Program-made: the position numbers and the translations under genes | Notes under the pieces: generated by a model | What the model saw: the letters and a program-made list of their open reading frames with translations, nothing else | What the model was told of the DNA's origin: nothing | Database searches by the model: none | In this document: positions 16,326 through 25,291 of the stretch, piece after piece | How positions within the stretch are numbered: position 1 is the first letter of the stretch | How the letters are laid out: the number at the start of each line of letters is the position of its first letter | DNA from: Mycobacterium sp. 1164966.3 | Lineage (GTDB): Bacteria > Actinomycetota > Actinomycetes > Mycobacteriales > Mycobacteriaceae | Length of the DNA stretch: 64,000 nucleotides | Reading direction: 5' to 3' | Assembly (NCBI RefSeq): GCF_001665395.1 | Contig: NZ_LZSG01000044.1 | Coordinates: 372,001-436,000, forward strand

Positions 16326-19307
16326 CTACTTGGCGTTGTTGAACTTGTTGATCGCGTCGTCGAGCCGTTGCAGCGCCGCCCCGTACGCACCGAAGTCACC
16401 CTTCTTCTGCGCCTCCCGCGCCGCACTCATGGCTGCCTCAACCTCTTGCAGCGCAGCGGCTTTGGCTGCAGACAACGTCACTGTTCCCTCAGGAGCAGGC
16501 GGTACTGCCGTCGGCGGCGCGGGTGGACCCGGCCCAGCCGCCGGCGCCGGAACATTCGCCGGCGGCTTTGGAGGGGCGCCCTCGGTGGGTTCGATTCCGG
16601 TCGCGGCGGCACCCGCTCCCGGCCCAAACAATCTGTCCAGGGCCTCGCCCACGGTGGGTCCGTACCCGATCTTGTCGTTGTACATCATCGCCACCCGGAT
16701 CAGGCGTGGATACGACGAGGCGGCGTCGCTGCTGCCCGGGGAGGCATAGACCGGTTCGACGTACAGCAGCCCACCCTGGGCTACCGGCAATGTGAGCAGA
16801 TTGCCCCACTTGATCCGGTTCTGGTTGTCCCGCCCGATCACGCCGAGATCTTGGGACACAGCAGTATCGGTGGTGATGGCGTTGTTGGCCAGCTTGGGAC
16901 CGTTGACATTGCCCGGGATGGTCAGCACCGTGATCTTCCCGTACGTCGCGGGATCGCAACTGGCGCTGATGTAGGCGGCCAGGAAGTCCTGCTTGAACCG
17001 GTTCATCGCACTGGTCAGCTGATAGGACGGCGAATTGTCGTTCTTCAGAATGTTTTTCGCGACGATGTAATAGGGCGGCTGATAACTGCTGGCGGTCGGA
17101 TTCGGATCCAGCGGCACGTCCCAGAAATCCGACGAGTTGAAGAACGTCCCCGGACGATCGGGCGGCACATGATATTTGGCCAGCAGCATCCGCTGCACCT
17201 TGAACAGATCTTCGGGATAGCGCAGATGATCCCTGAGCTCGGGTGTGATCTCGCTCTTCGGCTTGACCGTTCCGGGGAAGACCTTCATCCAGGCCTTGAG
17301 CACCGGGTCTTGCTCGTCTTGTTGATAAAGCGTCACGGTGCCGTCATAGGCGTCCACCGTGGCCTTCACCGAATTGCGGATGTAGGACACCTGCTTGTCG
17401 GGGGCCAGCCGGTTGAAGGCCACCTCGGTGGAATCCGCCGTCGCCGACGACAGCGAGGTGAGTTCGGAGTACGGGTAGTTGTCCAGCGTGGTGTACCCGT
17501 CGATGATCCACACCAGCCGCTTGTTGACGATCGCCGGGTACACCGCGCTGTCAGCCGTCAGCCACGGCGCCACCGCCTCTACCCGCTGCGCGGGGTCACG
17601 GTTGAACAGGATCCTGCTGTTGGACCCAATTACGCTGGAGAACAAGAAGTTTCGCTCGGCGAACTTCGCCGCGAAAACGCTGCGCGATATCCAGCTGCCG
17701 ATCGGGACGCCACCAGCCCCCGTGTAGGTGTATCTCTTGGTGTCGGTGTTGGTGTCATAGTCGTATTCGCGGTCATCGCCGTTCTTCCCGACAATCGCGT
17801 AGTCGGCGGCGGTGTTGGAGATCACCGGGCCGAAGTAGACCCGCGGCTGGTCCAGCGGGACCGGCCCGGTGGGCGCCGCGTTGGGACCCACGACGTTGAC
17901 CAGGAACTGGGGATAACCGCCGTTCTGAGTGGGGTCGTTGGCGATGCCACGCACCGTGTTGGCCGGCGACGCCACGAAGCCGTTGCCGTGGGTGAATACG
18001 GTATGCCGGTTGATCCAGTCCCGCTGGTTGTCGACCAAGCGGTCCGGGTTGAGTTCGCGGGCCGCCACTACATAGTCGCGCAGGGCGCCGTTGCGGTCCA
18101 GGTAGCGGTCGATGGACAACTGCTCGGGGAAGTAATAGAAGTTGTTCTTGCCTCGCTGGAACTGGGTGAACGTCTGGCTCACAATCGTCGGGTCGAGCAG
18201 TCGGATGTTGGAGGTGGTGGCGCGGTCGGCGGCGACCTGCTGAGGCGTTGCGGCAGCGTCACCGCTATAGCTGCGGTAGCTGACCACGTCGTCGGTCAGG
18301 CCGTAGGCCTGTCGAGTCGCGGTGATACTTCGGCTGATGTACTCGCTTTCCTTGCGCACAGCGTCCGGCTTGGCGATGAGCTGCTCGACCACCAGAGGCC
18401 AGCCGGCGCCCACGATCAGCGACGACAGCAGCAGCAACACCAGACCGATCGCGGGAATCCTCAAGTCCCGCAACGTAATCGCGGAGAAAACCGCGGCCGC
18501 GCAGATAAGCGCGATCGTCATCAAAATCAGCTTGGCCGGCAACACGGCGTTGATGTCGGTGTACCCCGCACCGGTGAAGGGCTTGCCGCTACGGGTGTGC
18601 GAGAGCAGCTCATAGCGGTCCAGCCAATAGGCGAGGGCTTTGAGGACTACCAGCACCCCGACCAGGCTGACCAACTGGATACGCGTCGAGCGACTCAGCG
18701 CGCCGGTACGCCCGGCCAGCCGGATACCGCCGAAGATGTAGTGCGCCAACAGGTTCGCCACAAAAGCCAGAAACACCGCGACGAACAGGTAGCTGAGCAC
18801 CAGCCGGTAGAACGGCAATTCGAAGGCGTAGAAACCGAGGTCCTTGCCGAACTGCGGATCTCTGATGCCGAAGTCGCCGCCGTGCAGGAACAGCTGGATA
18901 CGAACCCAGTAGCTTTGCGCGATGATGCCGGCCAGCAGCCCGATCGCCGCCGGGATTCCGATTCCCACCAGCCGCAGCCGGGACAGCACGAAAGTGCGGT
19001 AGCGCGCCACCGGATCGTTCTCGTTACTCGGGACGAAGACCGGGCGGGTGCGATAGGCCAGCGCAAGGCCGCCGAACACGATGCCGCCGACCAGCAGACC
19101 GGCCACCAGGAAAACCACCAAGCGCGTCACCAGCACGGTGGTGAACACCGAGCGATAGCCAAGCTCACCGAACCACAGCCAGTCCACATACGCGTCGATC
19201 AACCGCGGCCCCGCCAGCAGCAACACGATCACGCCGAACGCGATCACGATTAGAATCCGGCTACGACGAGTCAATTTCGGCATCCGTGCGGCGGGCCGCA
19301 TTCCCAC
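16326..19307 (-). CDS. UPF0182 family large membrane protein
   Basis: 993 residues, matching the size of the mycobacterial family (Rv3193c in M. tuberculosis from memory). The N-terminal third has about seven hydrophobic segments (first at [19 protein letters not shown]; others at [20 protein letters not shown] and [15 protein letters not shown]). The [15 protein letters not shown] loop is diagnostic. The rest is a large extracytoplasmic domain with [14 protein letters not shown] and [12 protein letters not shown]. The extreme C-terminus is a proline/alanine-rich linker plus a short helical segment ([31 protein letters not shown]). Function unknown; envelope location inferred. A 987-codon open frame on the other strand here is only a shadow. 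Confidence 0.95.
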   Translation of the reverse strand: MGMRPAARMPKLTRRSRILIVIAFGVIVLLLAGPRLIDAYVDWLWFGELGYRSVFTTVLVTRLVVFLVAGLLVGGIVFGGLALAYRTRPVFVPSNENDPVARYRTFVLSRLRLVGIGIPAAIGLLAGIIAQSYWVRIQLFLHGGDFGIRDPQFGKDLGFYAFELPFYRLVLSYLFVAVFLAFVANLLAHYIFGGIRLAGRTGALSRSTRIQLVSLVGVLVVLKALAYWLDRYELLSHTRSGKPFTGAGYTDINAVLPAKLILMTIALICAAAVFSAITLRDLRIPAIGLVLLLLSSLIVGAGWPLVVEQLIAKPDAVRKESEYISRSITATRQAYGLTDDVVSYRSYSGDAAATPQQVAADRATTSNIRLLDPTIVSQTFTQFQRGKNNFYYFPEQLSIDRYLDRNGALRDYVVAARELNPDRLVDNQRDWINRHTVFTHGNGFVASPANTVRGIANDPTQNGGYPQFLVNVVGPNAAPTGPVPLDQPRVYFGPVISNTAADYAIVGKNGDDREYDYDTNTDTKRYTYTGAGGVPIGSWISRSVFAAKFAERNFLFSSVIGSNSRILFNRDPAQRVEAVAPWLTADSAVYPAIVNKRLVWIIDGYTTLDNYPYSELTSLSSATADSTEVAFNRLAPDKQVSYIRNSVKATVDAYDGTVTLYQQDEQDPVLKAWMKVFPGTVKPKSEITPELRDHLRYPEDLFKVQRMLLAKYHVPPDRPGTFFNSSDFWDVPLDPNPTASSYQPPYYIVAKNILKNDNSPSYQLTSAMNRFKQDFLAAYISASCDPATYGKITVLTIPGNVNGPKLANNAITTDTAVSQDLGVIGRDNQNRIKWGNLLTLPVAQGGLLYVEPVYASPGSSDAASSYPRLIRVAMMYNDKIGYGPTVGEALDRLFGPGAGAAATGIEPTEGAPPKPPANVPAPAAGPGPPAPPTAVPPAPEGTVTLSAAKAAALQEVEAAMSAAREAQKKGDFGAYGAALQRLDDAINKFNNAK

Positions 19308-19425
19308 TGGCTACGCTCCCTGCTCTTCCCCGGCCGGTTGCTAGAGAATTTTCCAGACGGTCACAACTCTACGCACCACGAGTCCTGTGCTGATGGGCTC
19401 GACCTGATTGCCCGCCTTCTCCTCA

Positions 19426-19442
19426 GACCGCTACGCGGTCTG
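19426..19442. repeat. Short palindrome AGACCGC-TAC-GCGGTCT
   Basis: A perfect 7-bp hairpin with a 3-nt loop in the 148-bp gap between the UPF0182 start and the PDZ-Lon stop. Similar GACCGCTACGCGGTCTGCATCG stretches are, from memory, scattered in other mycobacterial genomes, so it may be a dispersed repeat rather than a specific signal. Confidence 0.4.
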
Positions 19443-19455
19443 CATCGTCGGCGCG

Positions 19456-20478
19456 CTAGCAACTCGGGGGCTGGCCGCCCGACGTCATCGCATGCAGTGC
19501 GTCCACCGCCTGGCCGAGGGTTTCCACCTTCACCAGGCGCAAGCCGGACGGGTTGTCCGAGGCGGCCTCGTAACAGTTCTTTGCCGGTACCAGAAACACC
19601 GTGGCTCCGGCGGCGCGGGCCGCGACCATCTTGTGCGTGATGCCGCCGATCTGCCCCACCTTGCCGTCGGCGGAGATGGTGCCGGTTCCAGCGACGAACA
19701 TCGACCCGGCCAAATCGCCGTTGGTGAGCTTGTCGACGACGGCCAGGCTGAACATCAGACCGGCCGACGGTCCGCCGACGTTGGCGAGGTTGAAATCCAC
19801 CACGAACGGCGCCCACGGCGCATCCAGCACCGAGACACCCAGGAAGCCATAGTCGCGATCCTTGTTGGTTCCCAGGGTGATCTGCGTGACGCCGGCCGGC
19901 TCGTTCTTGCGCCGGTAGTCGATCGTCACCACCTGGCCGGGCTTGGTGCTCTTCAGCAACGTGGTGAACTGCTCGACGTTTGCCACCGGGGTGCCGTCGA
20001 CCATGTCGATGGCATCGCCGGTTTTCAGCTTGCCCGCCGACGGACTGGAATCGGTGATCTTGGCGATGGTCACTGCGGACGGGTACTTCAGGTAGCCCAG
20101 AGCGGCGTACGCGGCGCTGTCCTCGGACTGCTTGAAATCGGCGTTGTTCGCCTTGTCGACTTCGTCACGCGACTTGCCCGGCGGGTAGATCAGATCGCGC
20201 GGTACCAGCTGTTCGTCTCCCGAGAGCCACAAGGTGAGGGCTTCGCCCAGGGTCAGATCGTCACGCTGGGACACCGTCGTCATGTTCAGGTGCCCGGAAG
20301 TGGGGTGAGTTTGGGTGCCTTCGATGTGGACTATCTGCTTGCCGTCGTACTCACCGAGCGTGTCGAACGTGGGGCCCGGACCCAGCGACACGAAGGGCAC
20401 CGTCACCACCGCGAGCAAGACGCCGAAGACCACAATCGGCACCAGCGCGACGATCAAGGTCAGAATCCGCCTGTTCAC
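19456..20478 (-). CDS. PDZ-Lon membrane serine protease (YlbL-like)
   Basis: 340 residues. One N-terminal signal anchor (ILTLIVALVPIVVFGVLLAVVTVPF) is followed by a PDZ domain around IAKITDSSPSAGKLKTGDAIDMVDGTPV. A C-terminal Lon-type protease domain follows, with the catalytic Ser in VGGPSAGLMFSLAV and Lys in GKVGQIGGITHKMVAARAAGA. This is the layout of the Bacillus YlbL and mycobacterial Rv3194c family. It is expected to be an extracytoplasmic, membrane-anchored protease. It sits divergent to the DUF2342 gene with about 95 bp between starts. Confidence 0.92.
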   Translation of the reverse strand: MNRRILTLIVALVPIVVFGVLLAVVTVPFVSLGPGPTFDTLGEYDGKQIVHIEGTQTHPTSGHLNMTTVSQRDDLTLGEALTLWLSGDEQLVPRDLIYPPGKSRDEVDKANNADFKQSEDSAAYAALGYLKYPSAVTIAKITDSSPSAGKLKTGDAIDMVDGTPVANVEQFTTLLKSTKPGQVVTIDYRRKNEPAGVTQITLGTNKDRDYGFLGVSVLDAPWAPFVVDFNLANVGGPSAGLMFSLAVVDKLTNGDLAGSMFVAGTGTISADGKVGQIGGITHKMVAARAAGATVFLVPAKNCYEAASDNPSGLRLVKVETLGQAVDALHAMTSGGQPPSC

Positions 20479-20573
20479 GCCGCCAAGACTAGACGGCGCC
20501 GCCGGACGGTCGTTCAGCTACAAGCAGACCCGGCGTCGCGCTTTCCGGGCGACCCTTGAGTACCGTTGACGTT

Positions 20574-21959
20574 ATGGCTGACCCGCCTTTCGGCTTCTCC
20601 TCTGGAGACGACTCGTCAAAAGACGAGTCAGGGGAACACCGGAAGAAAGATCCCGATTCCGGTTCCGGCGCCCAGGACCCCTTGGCCGCGTTCGGATTCA
20701 GCGGGGACTTCGGCATGGGCGACCTGGGCCAGATCTTCACCCAGCTGGGGCAGATGTTCAGCAACGCCGGCACCGTGATGGCCGGGGGACAGGCGTCGGG
20801 ACCGGTCAACTACGACCTGGCGCGACGAGTCGCCACCAGCTCGATCGGGTTCGTCGCGCCCATATCTGCCACGACGAACTCGGCGATCGGCGATGCGGTA
20901 CGGCTCGCCGAAACCTGGCTGGACGGGGCCACCGCATTGCCCGCGGGCACCACGACAGCCGTCGGGTGGAGTCCCAGCGACTGGGTCGACAACACCCTGG
21001 AGACCTGGAAACGGCTGTGCGATCCGATGGCCGAACAGATCTCCACGGTGTGGGCGTCGTCGTTGCCCGAGGAAGCCAAGAGCATGGCCGGGCCGCTGAT
21101 GTCGATGATGTCGCAGATGGGTGGCATGGCCTTCGGCTCGCAGCTGGGTCAGGCGCTGGCCCGGTTGTCCCGCGAAGTTTTGACGTCCACCGAGATCGGT
21201 CTGCCCCTGGGCCCCAAAGGCGTGGCCGGGATCATGCCGGACGCCGTCGAATCGTTCGCCACGGGCCTGGAGCGGCCGCGCAGCGAGGTGCTGACATTCC
21301 TGGCCGCCCGCGAGGCCGCTCATCACCGGCTGTTCAGCCATGTGCCCTGGCTGTCAAGTCAGTTGCTGGGCGCGGTGGAGGCATACGCCAAGGGCATGCA
21401 GATCGACATGAGCGGAATCGAAGAGCTGGCCCGCGACTTCGATCCGTCGTCGCTGACCGATCCCGCGGCGATCGAGCATTTGCTGGGTCAGGGCGTGTTC
21501 GAGCCCAAGGCAACCCCGGCGCAGACGCAGGCGCTGGAACGGCTCGAGACACTGCTCGCGCTGATCGAGGGGTGGGTGCAGGTGGTCGTGACCGCGGCGT
21601 TGGGCGACCGGATTCCCGGCGCCGCCGCGCTCAGCGAGACGCTGCGCCGGCGTCGGGCCAGCGGCGGCCCGGCCGAGCAGACCTTCGCCACCCTCGTCGG
21701 GCTGGAGCTGCGGCCACGCAAGCTGCGCGAAGCCGCCGAGTTGTGGGACCGCCTGACACAGGCCGTCGGCGCGGATACCCGCGACGGCGTCTGGCAACAC
21801 CCGGATCTACTACCCACCGCGGAAGACCTCGACGAGCCGGCCGGGTTCATCGACCGGATCGTCGGCGGCGACACCAGCGGTATCGACGAGGCGATCGCCC
21901 AACTCGAGCGCGAAGGCGACCGCGACAACCCCGAGCCCGGCGGTCCTGTGGATAGCTGA
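20574..21959 (+). CDS. Zinc-dependent metalloprotease family protein (DUF2342, putative hydrolase)
   Basis: 461 residues from the ATG MADPPFGFSS; a TTG at 20556 would add six codons. An acidic, Ser-rich N-terminus precedes a helical domain. The key segment is TFLAAREAAHHRLFSHVPWLSSQLLGAVEAYAKG, which carries the His-rich zincin-like motif of DUF2342 (HxxxF), and a second block LERLETLLALIEGWVQVVV with the downstream conserved Glu. RRRRASGGPAEQTFATLVGLELRPRKLREAAELWDRLTQAVG is the family's C-terminal signature. Hydrolase activity is a database expectation, not shown here. It is probably co-transcribed with the ThiF-like gene that starts about 37 bp later. Confidence 0.88.
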   Translation: MADPPFGFSSGDDSSKDESGEHRKKDPDSGSGAQDPLAAFGFSGDFGMGDLGQIFTQLGQMFSNAGTVMAGGQASGPVNYDLARRVATSSIGFVAPISATTNSAIGDAVRLAETWLDGATALPAGTTTAVGWSPSDWVDNTLETWKRLCDPMAEQISTVWASSLPEEAKSMAGPLMSMMSQMGGMAFGSQLGQALARLSREVLTSTEIGLPLGPKGVAGIMPDAVESFATGLERPRSEVLTFLAAREAAHHRLFSHVPWLSSQLLGAVEAYAKGMQIDMSGIEELARDFDPSSLTDPAAIEHLLGQGVFEPKATPAQTQALERLETLLALIEGWVQVVVTAALGDRIPGAAALSETLRRRRASGGPAEQTFATLVGLELRPRKLREAAELWDRLTQAVGADTRDGVWQHPDLLPTAEDLDEPAGFIDRIVGGDTSGIDEAIAQLEREGDRDNPEPGGPVDS

Positions 21960-21996
21960 GCGGCTCGCGCGGCCGGCCGTGGCAAAGTCTCGAGTC

Positions 21997-22860
21997 ATGC
22001 CGCGGCCGGTGCCCTCGCTTTATGCGCTCAACCCGGCGATGCCGGTGCTACTTCGACCGGACGGCGCTGTGCAGGTGGGCTGGGATCCCCGCCGCGCGGT
22101 GCTGGTTCGTCCACCGTGCGGCCTGACCGCGCCGGAGTTGGCCAGCCTGCTGCGGTCCATGCGTTCACCCATGGCGATAACCGAGTTGCGACGGCGGGCC
22201 GCCGGTGGCGCCTCGGTGGACACCGACGGCCTGACCGGCCTGGTCGCGCAGCTGGTCGACGCCGGTGTCGCCACTCAGGGAAGCCCGGTTGGCCGGCACG
22301 GCCGGGCGGCCTCGATCCGGGTACACGGCCGCGGGCCGCTGTCCGACCTGCTGGTCGAGGCGCTGCGCTGCTCCGGGGCCCGAATCAGGCACACCAGCCA
22401 GCCGCATGCCGCGGTGACCCCGGCCGAGGTGGACCTGGTGGTGTTGACGGACTACCTAATCGCCGACCCGCGCATGGTCCGCGATCTGCACAGCGAGGGC
22501 GTCCCGCATCTGCCCGTGCGGGTGCGTGACGGCACCGGCCTGGTGGGGCCGCTGGTCATCCCGGGCGAGACAAGTTGCCTGAACTGCGCGGACCTGCACC
22601 GTAGCGATCGAGACGCAGCGTGGCCTGCTATCGCCGCTCAATTGCGCGACACCGTTGGCGTGGCGGACCGGGCCACGCTGCTGGCGACCGCGGCGCTGGC
22701 GCTGAGCCAGGTGAACCGCGTGATCGCCGCGGTGCGCGGACAGCCGGGTGTGCCCGATCCCGGGCCGCCGTCGGCGCTGAACGCGACGCTGGAGTTCGAC
22801 CTCAACGCCGGCTCGATCGTCGCCCGGCGCTGGACCAGGCACCCCTTGTGCTCATGTTGA
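21997..22860 (+). CDS. ThiF/E1-like cyclodehydratase-domain protein (TIGR03882-like, orphan)
   Basis: 287 residues from MPRPVPSLYALNPAM; a GTG at 21979 would add six residues. The central VGPLVIPGETSCLNCADLHRSDRDAAWPAIAAQL and C-terminal RHPLCSC are the signatures of the E1-like cyclodehydratase partner in azole (TOMM) peptide pathways, with the two Cys pairs expected to bind zinc. No YcaO, dehydrogenase or precursor gene is visible nearby, so the role here is unknown. The M. tuberculosis counterpart from memory is Rv3196. It overlaps nothing and is convergent with a 57-residue gene 20 bp downstream. Confidence 0.82.
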   Translation: MPRPVPSLYALNPAMPVLLRPDGAVQVGWDPRRAVLVRPPCGLTAPELASLLRSMRSPMAITELRRRAAGGASVDTDGLTGLVAQLVDAGVATQGSPVGRHGRAASIRVHGRGPLSDLLVEALRCSGARIRHTSQPHAAVTPAEVDLVVLTDYLIADPRMVRDLHSEGVPHLPVRVRDGTGLVGPLVIPGETSCLNCADLHRSDRDAAWPAIAAQLRDTVGVADRATLLATAALALSQVNRVIAAVRGQPGVPDPGPPSALNATLEFDLNAGSIVARRWTRHPLCSC

Positions 22861-22880
22861 GGCGGGTGCGCGCCTGCGGG

Positions 22881-23054
22881 TCAACCCTGGCGCCCCTGTT
22901 CCGGGACGTTCGTGGAGATCGACGCATACGCCCTGGCCAGGTCGTCCAGCACCATCTCCGTGAGGGTGTGCTCGTTGCGATGTTTGTCCAGCGTCTCGAT
23001 GATCGCTCTGAACAGTGCGTCGGCGGCGTCGTGCTGAGTTTGCTTGGCTGACAT
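22881..23054 (-). CDS. Conserved small helical protein, unknown function
   Basis: 57 residues from the ATG at 23052-23054 (MSAKQTQHDAADALFRAIIETLDKHRNEHTLTEMVLDDLARAYASI). Almost all helical by composition, with a heptad-like pattern. Codon third positions are G/C-rich as in neighbouring genes, which supports coding. A similar small gene sits at this spot in M. tuberculosis (Rv3196A, from memory). It is convergent with the ThiF-like gene. No function can be given. Confidence 0.65.
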   Translation of the reverse strand: MSAKQTQHDAADALFRAIIETLDKHRNEHTLTEMVLDDLARAYASISTNVPEQGRQG

Positions 23055-23103
23055 GGTTTTCTGCGGTACCACCCTCCGGGTCGATTGAGTTGCAGGATTG
23101 TAT

Positions 23104-23164
23104 GCCGAGCAGACGCGAAAGCACCCGACACGCCGGGCTTGCGGGTGCTTATGCGTCTGCCGGC
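23104..23164. repeat. Imperfect palindrome with GAGCAGACGC / GCGTCTGC arms
   Basis: Left arm GCCGAGCAGACGCGAAAGCACCC, right arm GGGTGCTTATGCGTCTGCCGGC, loop GACACGCCGGGCTTGC. Lies upstream of the ABC1 kinase gene. Shares its outer arms with the elements at 46.8 and 59.0 kb. Confidence 0.6.
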
Positions 23165-23209
23165 CGTACTTGCGGCCATCCGGCGCCGGCCGTAATGGAT
23201 GATGGGTGT

Positions 23210-24538
23210 GTGTCAGATATCAAACGTGGCGGCGCTGCCCGCAATGCGAAGCTGGCCAGTATCCCGGTCGGCATGGCCGGCCGCGCTGCCCTGGGGTTCG
23301 GCAAGCGGCTGACCGGCAAGTCGAAAGACGAGGTCAACGCCGAGCTGATGGAGAAGGCCGCCAATCAGCTGTTCACCGTCCTGGGTGAGCTCAAGGGCGG
23401 GGCCATGAAGGTCGGCCAGGCGCTGTCGGTGATGGAAGCCGCGATTCCCGAGCAGTTCGGCGAGCCCTACCGCGAAGCGCTGACCAAGCTGCAGAAGGAT
23501 GCGCCGCCGCTGCCGGCCCACAAGGTGCACCGGGTGCTCGACGGACAGCTGGGCACCAAATGGCGGGACCGGTTCAGCTCGTTCGACGACACGCCGGTGG
23601 CCTCGGCCAGCATCGGCCAGGTGCACAAAGCGGTGTGGTCAGACGGCCGCCAGGTGGCCGTCAAGATCCAATACCCCGGCGCCGACGAGGCGCTGCGCGC
23701 CGACCTGAAAACCATGCAGCGCCTGGTCGGGGTGCTCAAGCAGCTCGCCCCCGGCGCCGACGTGCAAGGTGTGGTCGACGAGCTGATCGAGCGCACCGAG
23801 ATGGAACTCGACTACCGGCTGGAGGCCGACAACCAACGCGCTTTCGCGAAGGCCTACGAAGGAGACCCGCACTTCCTGGTGCCGCACATCGTGGCCAGCG
23901 CGCCCAAGGTGGTGATCCAGGAATGGATCGACGGCATCCCGATGGCCCACATCATCCGCGACGGAACCCGCGAGCAGCGTGACCGTGTCGGCACGCTGTT
24001 GCTAGAGCTCACGTTCGATGCGCCACGCCGGCTGGAAATGCTGCACGGCGACGCCCACCCCGGAAACTTCATGCTGCTGCCCGACGGCAGGATGGGCGTC
24101 ATCGACTTCGGCGCCGTCGCACCGTTGCCCGGCGGTTATCCGATCGAACTCGGGATGACCATTCGCCTGGCCCGGGACAAGAACTACGACCTGCTGTTGC
24201 CGACCATGGAGAAGGTCGGGTTCATCCAGCGCGGCCAGCAGGTCTCGGTTCGCGATATCGACGAAATGCTGCGCCAGTACGTCGAACCCATCGAAGTCGA
24301 GGTGTTCCACTACACCCGTAGGTGGCTGCAGAAGATGACCGTGAGCCAGCTGGACCGCTCGGTGACTCAGATCAAGACGGCGCGGCAGATGGACCTGCCG
24401 CCCAAGCTGGCGATCCCGATGCGGGTGATCGCGTCGGTAGCGGCCATCCTGTGCCAGCTGGATGCGCATGTGCCGATCAAGCGGCTGTCCGAGGAGCTGA
24501 TTCCCGGTTTCATCGAGCCAGATACCGCCGTCGTCTGA
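23210..24538 (+). CDS. ABC1/UbiB-family atypical protein kinase-like protein
   Basis: 442 residues from the GTG giving MSDIKRGGAARNAKL (an ATG lies five codons earlier at 23195). ABC1 hallmarks are present: the KxGQ motif in GGAMKVGQALSVME, the Ala-rich loop VASASIGQVHKAVW in place of a glycine-rich loop, the VKIQYPG lysine, the LHGDAHPGNFMLL catalytic loop and the GVIDFGAV metal-binding Asp. Such proteins are ATPases linked to isoprenoid-quinone lipid metabolism in other organisms; the mycobacterial substrate is unknown. M. tuberculosis Rv3197 occupies the same place. A long open frame reaching 23015 overlaps the small minus-strand gene and is not credible as coding. Confidence 0.9.
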   Translation: MSDIKRGGAARNAKLASIPVGMAGRAALGFGKRLTGKSKDEVNAELMEKAANQLFTVLGELKGGAMKVGQALSVMEAAIPEQFGEPYREALTKLQKDAPPLPAHKVHRVLDGQLGTKWRDRFSSFDDTPVASASIGQVHKAVWSDGRQVAVKIQYPGADEALRADLKTMQRLVGVLKQLAPGADVQGVVDELIERTEMELDYRLEADNQRAFAKAYEGDPHFLVPHIVASAPKVVIQEWIDGIPMAHIIRDGTREQRDRVGTLLLELTFDAPRRLEMLHGDAHPGNFMLLPDGRMGVIDFGAVAPLPGGYPIELGMTIRLARDKNYDLLLPTMEKVGFIQRGQQVSVRDIDEMLRQYVEPIEVEVFHYTRRWLQKMTVSQLDRSVTQIKTARQMDLPPKLAIPMRVIASVAAILCQLDAHVPIKRLSEELIPGFIEPDTAVV

Positions 24539-24554
24539 CCGCCCGTTTAACGGC

Positions 24555-24616
24555 CGCGAGAGTGCAACTACTGACGTCCGCTCTCGAAGAATGCGTCGGC
24601 AGTTGCACTTTCGTGG
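24555..24616. repeat. Intergenic palindrome between ABC1 gene and whiB7
   Basis: Arms CGCGAGAGTGCAACTA (24555-24570) and AGTTGCACTTTCGTGGG (from 24600) pair over about 14 positions. Sits between convergent stops, where a bidirectional terminator would be expected; the right arm ends at the whiB7 stop codon. Confidence 0.6.
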
Positions 24617-24617
24617 G

Positions 24618-24893
24618 CTAGGCGGCCACGGAGGTGCCGTGCTTGCGCGGCCGGCCGCGCGGACGCTTGCGGCTCACGATCGAGCCTCGGTCGAAGATCT
24701 CGCCGCCCCACACACCCCAGGGCTCGGCACGGTCCAGCGCCGCCGCCAGGCATTGCCGACGGACCGGGCAGTCGGCGCACAACGTCTTGGCACGCTCCAG
24801 GTCGGATGGGGTTTCGGCGAACCACAGGTCGGGATCGCCGACATGACACGGCAACTCTGGCAGCGTCCGTCTGGGGACTGTCAGTGCCGACAT
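24618..24893 (-). CDS. whiB7: WhiB7 iron-sulfur transcription activator of intrinsic antibiotic resistance
   Basis: 91 residues from MSALTVPRRTLPELPCHVG. The four cluster-binding Cys are C16, C39, C42 and C48, followed by the WGVWGGE turn (59-65) and the AT-hook RGRPRK (79-84) that distinguishes WhiB7 from other WhiB proteins. In mycobacteria WhiB7 binds the primary sigma factor and an AT-rich element next to the -35 box to activate drug efflux, erm and ribosome-protection genes. Its leader contains an uORF, a hairpin and a WhiB7-type promoter, described separately. The ATG follows an AAGAGGAC-type site. Confidence 0.97.
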   Translation of the reverse strand: MSALTVPRRTLPELPCHVGDPDLWFAETPSDLERAKTLCADCPVRRQCLAAALDRAEPWGVWGGEIFDRGSIVSRKRPRGRPRKHGTSVAA

Positions 24894-24972
24894 GTCCTCT
24901 TCACCTGCTTCCTGGTCTGGTGGTTGTCCTTTTCGGTGATCCGGACCAGGGAGGTTTTTCACCCGATAACTG

Positions 24973-25008
24973 AGGCCACGGATCCTGGTGACTTCGGGTC
25001 CGTGGCCT
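24973..25008 (-). promoter_or_regulatory. whiB7 leader hairpin (candidate attenuator)
   Basis: Perfect 10-bp stem AGGCCACGGA / TCCGTGGCCT with a 16-nt loop, located between the uORF stop (25039) and the whiB7 start (24893). It is the right position for the attenuation element known in other mycobacterial whiB7 leaders. No long U-run follows directly on the minus strand, so Rho-independent termination at this exact stem is uncertain. Confidence 0.65.
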
Positions 25009-25038
25009 TCTGGCGAAATGGGGGCTGTTGCGTAGCGC

Positions 25039-25191
25039 CTAAGTATGGCCCCGATTCACGGACGCGTCGGTCGCGGCGGCGACGCGGTGCTTACCCGCGG
25101 CCGCGGTGCTGCCGGCATGGGAGGCTTTCGCGGCCCCGGCAGCATAGGTCTGGGCGGCCACGCCTACGCCGAACGCGTTCATGGTGATCAC
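25039..25191 (-). CDS. whiB7 upstream leader ORF (uORF)
   Basis: 50 codons starting at the GTG 25189-25191, which has a GAGAGGAGG ribosome-binding site 8-9 nt upstream; the ATG three codons later (25182) would be too far from it. The peptide begins MITMNAFGVGVAAQTYAAGAA and ends VNRGHT, rich in Ala, Gly, Ser and His. It lies between the candidate WhiB7-type promoter and the leader hairpin. In other mycobacteria, stalling of ribosomes on a whiB7 leader ORF when antibiotics are present relieves attenuation; the same role is inferred here. It is unlikely to make a functional protein. Confidence 0.75.
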   Translation of the reverse strand: MITMNAFGVGVAAQTYAAGAAKASHAGSTAAAGKHRVAAATDASVNRGHT

Positions 25192-25233
25192 CGTGGCCAC
25201 CTCCTCTCATCAGGCCAGCAGAAGCCGGTTTCG

Positions 25234-25271
25234 AGGGTAAACGGTACCCGGCGGTGGTGACAACCGATTTT
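25234..25271 (-). promoter_or_regulatory. Candidate WhiB7-activated promoter of whiB7
   Basis: On the minus strand: an AT-rich AAAATC block (about 25266-25271), three bases later a -35 TTGTCA (25263-25258), an 18-bp spacer, and a -10 TACCCT (25239-25234). An AT-rich tract just upstream of the -35 is the known recognition feature of WhiB7-dependent promoters. It would give a leader of about 330 nt that includes the uORF and hairpin. Confidence 0.6.
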
Positions 25272-25291
25272 CTGACCAGCGCGTTTGGTGT

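Noticed and set aside
16290-19253. 987-codon open frame opposite the UPF0182 gene
   Set aside because: High-G+C shadow: it is complementary to a well-supported membrane protein and its product is rich in Arg, Gln and His with no domain.
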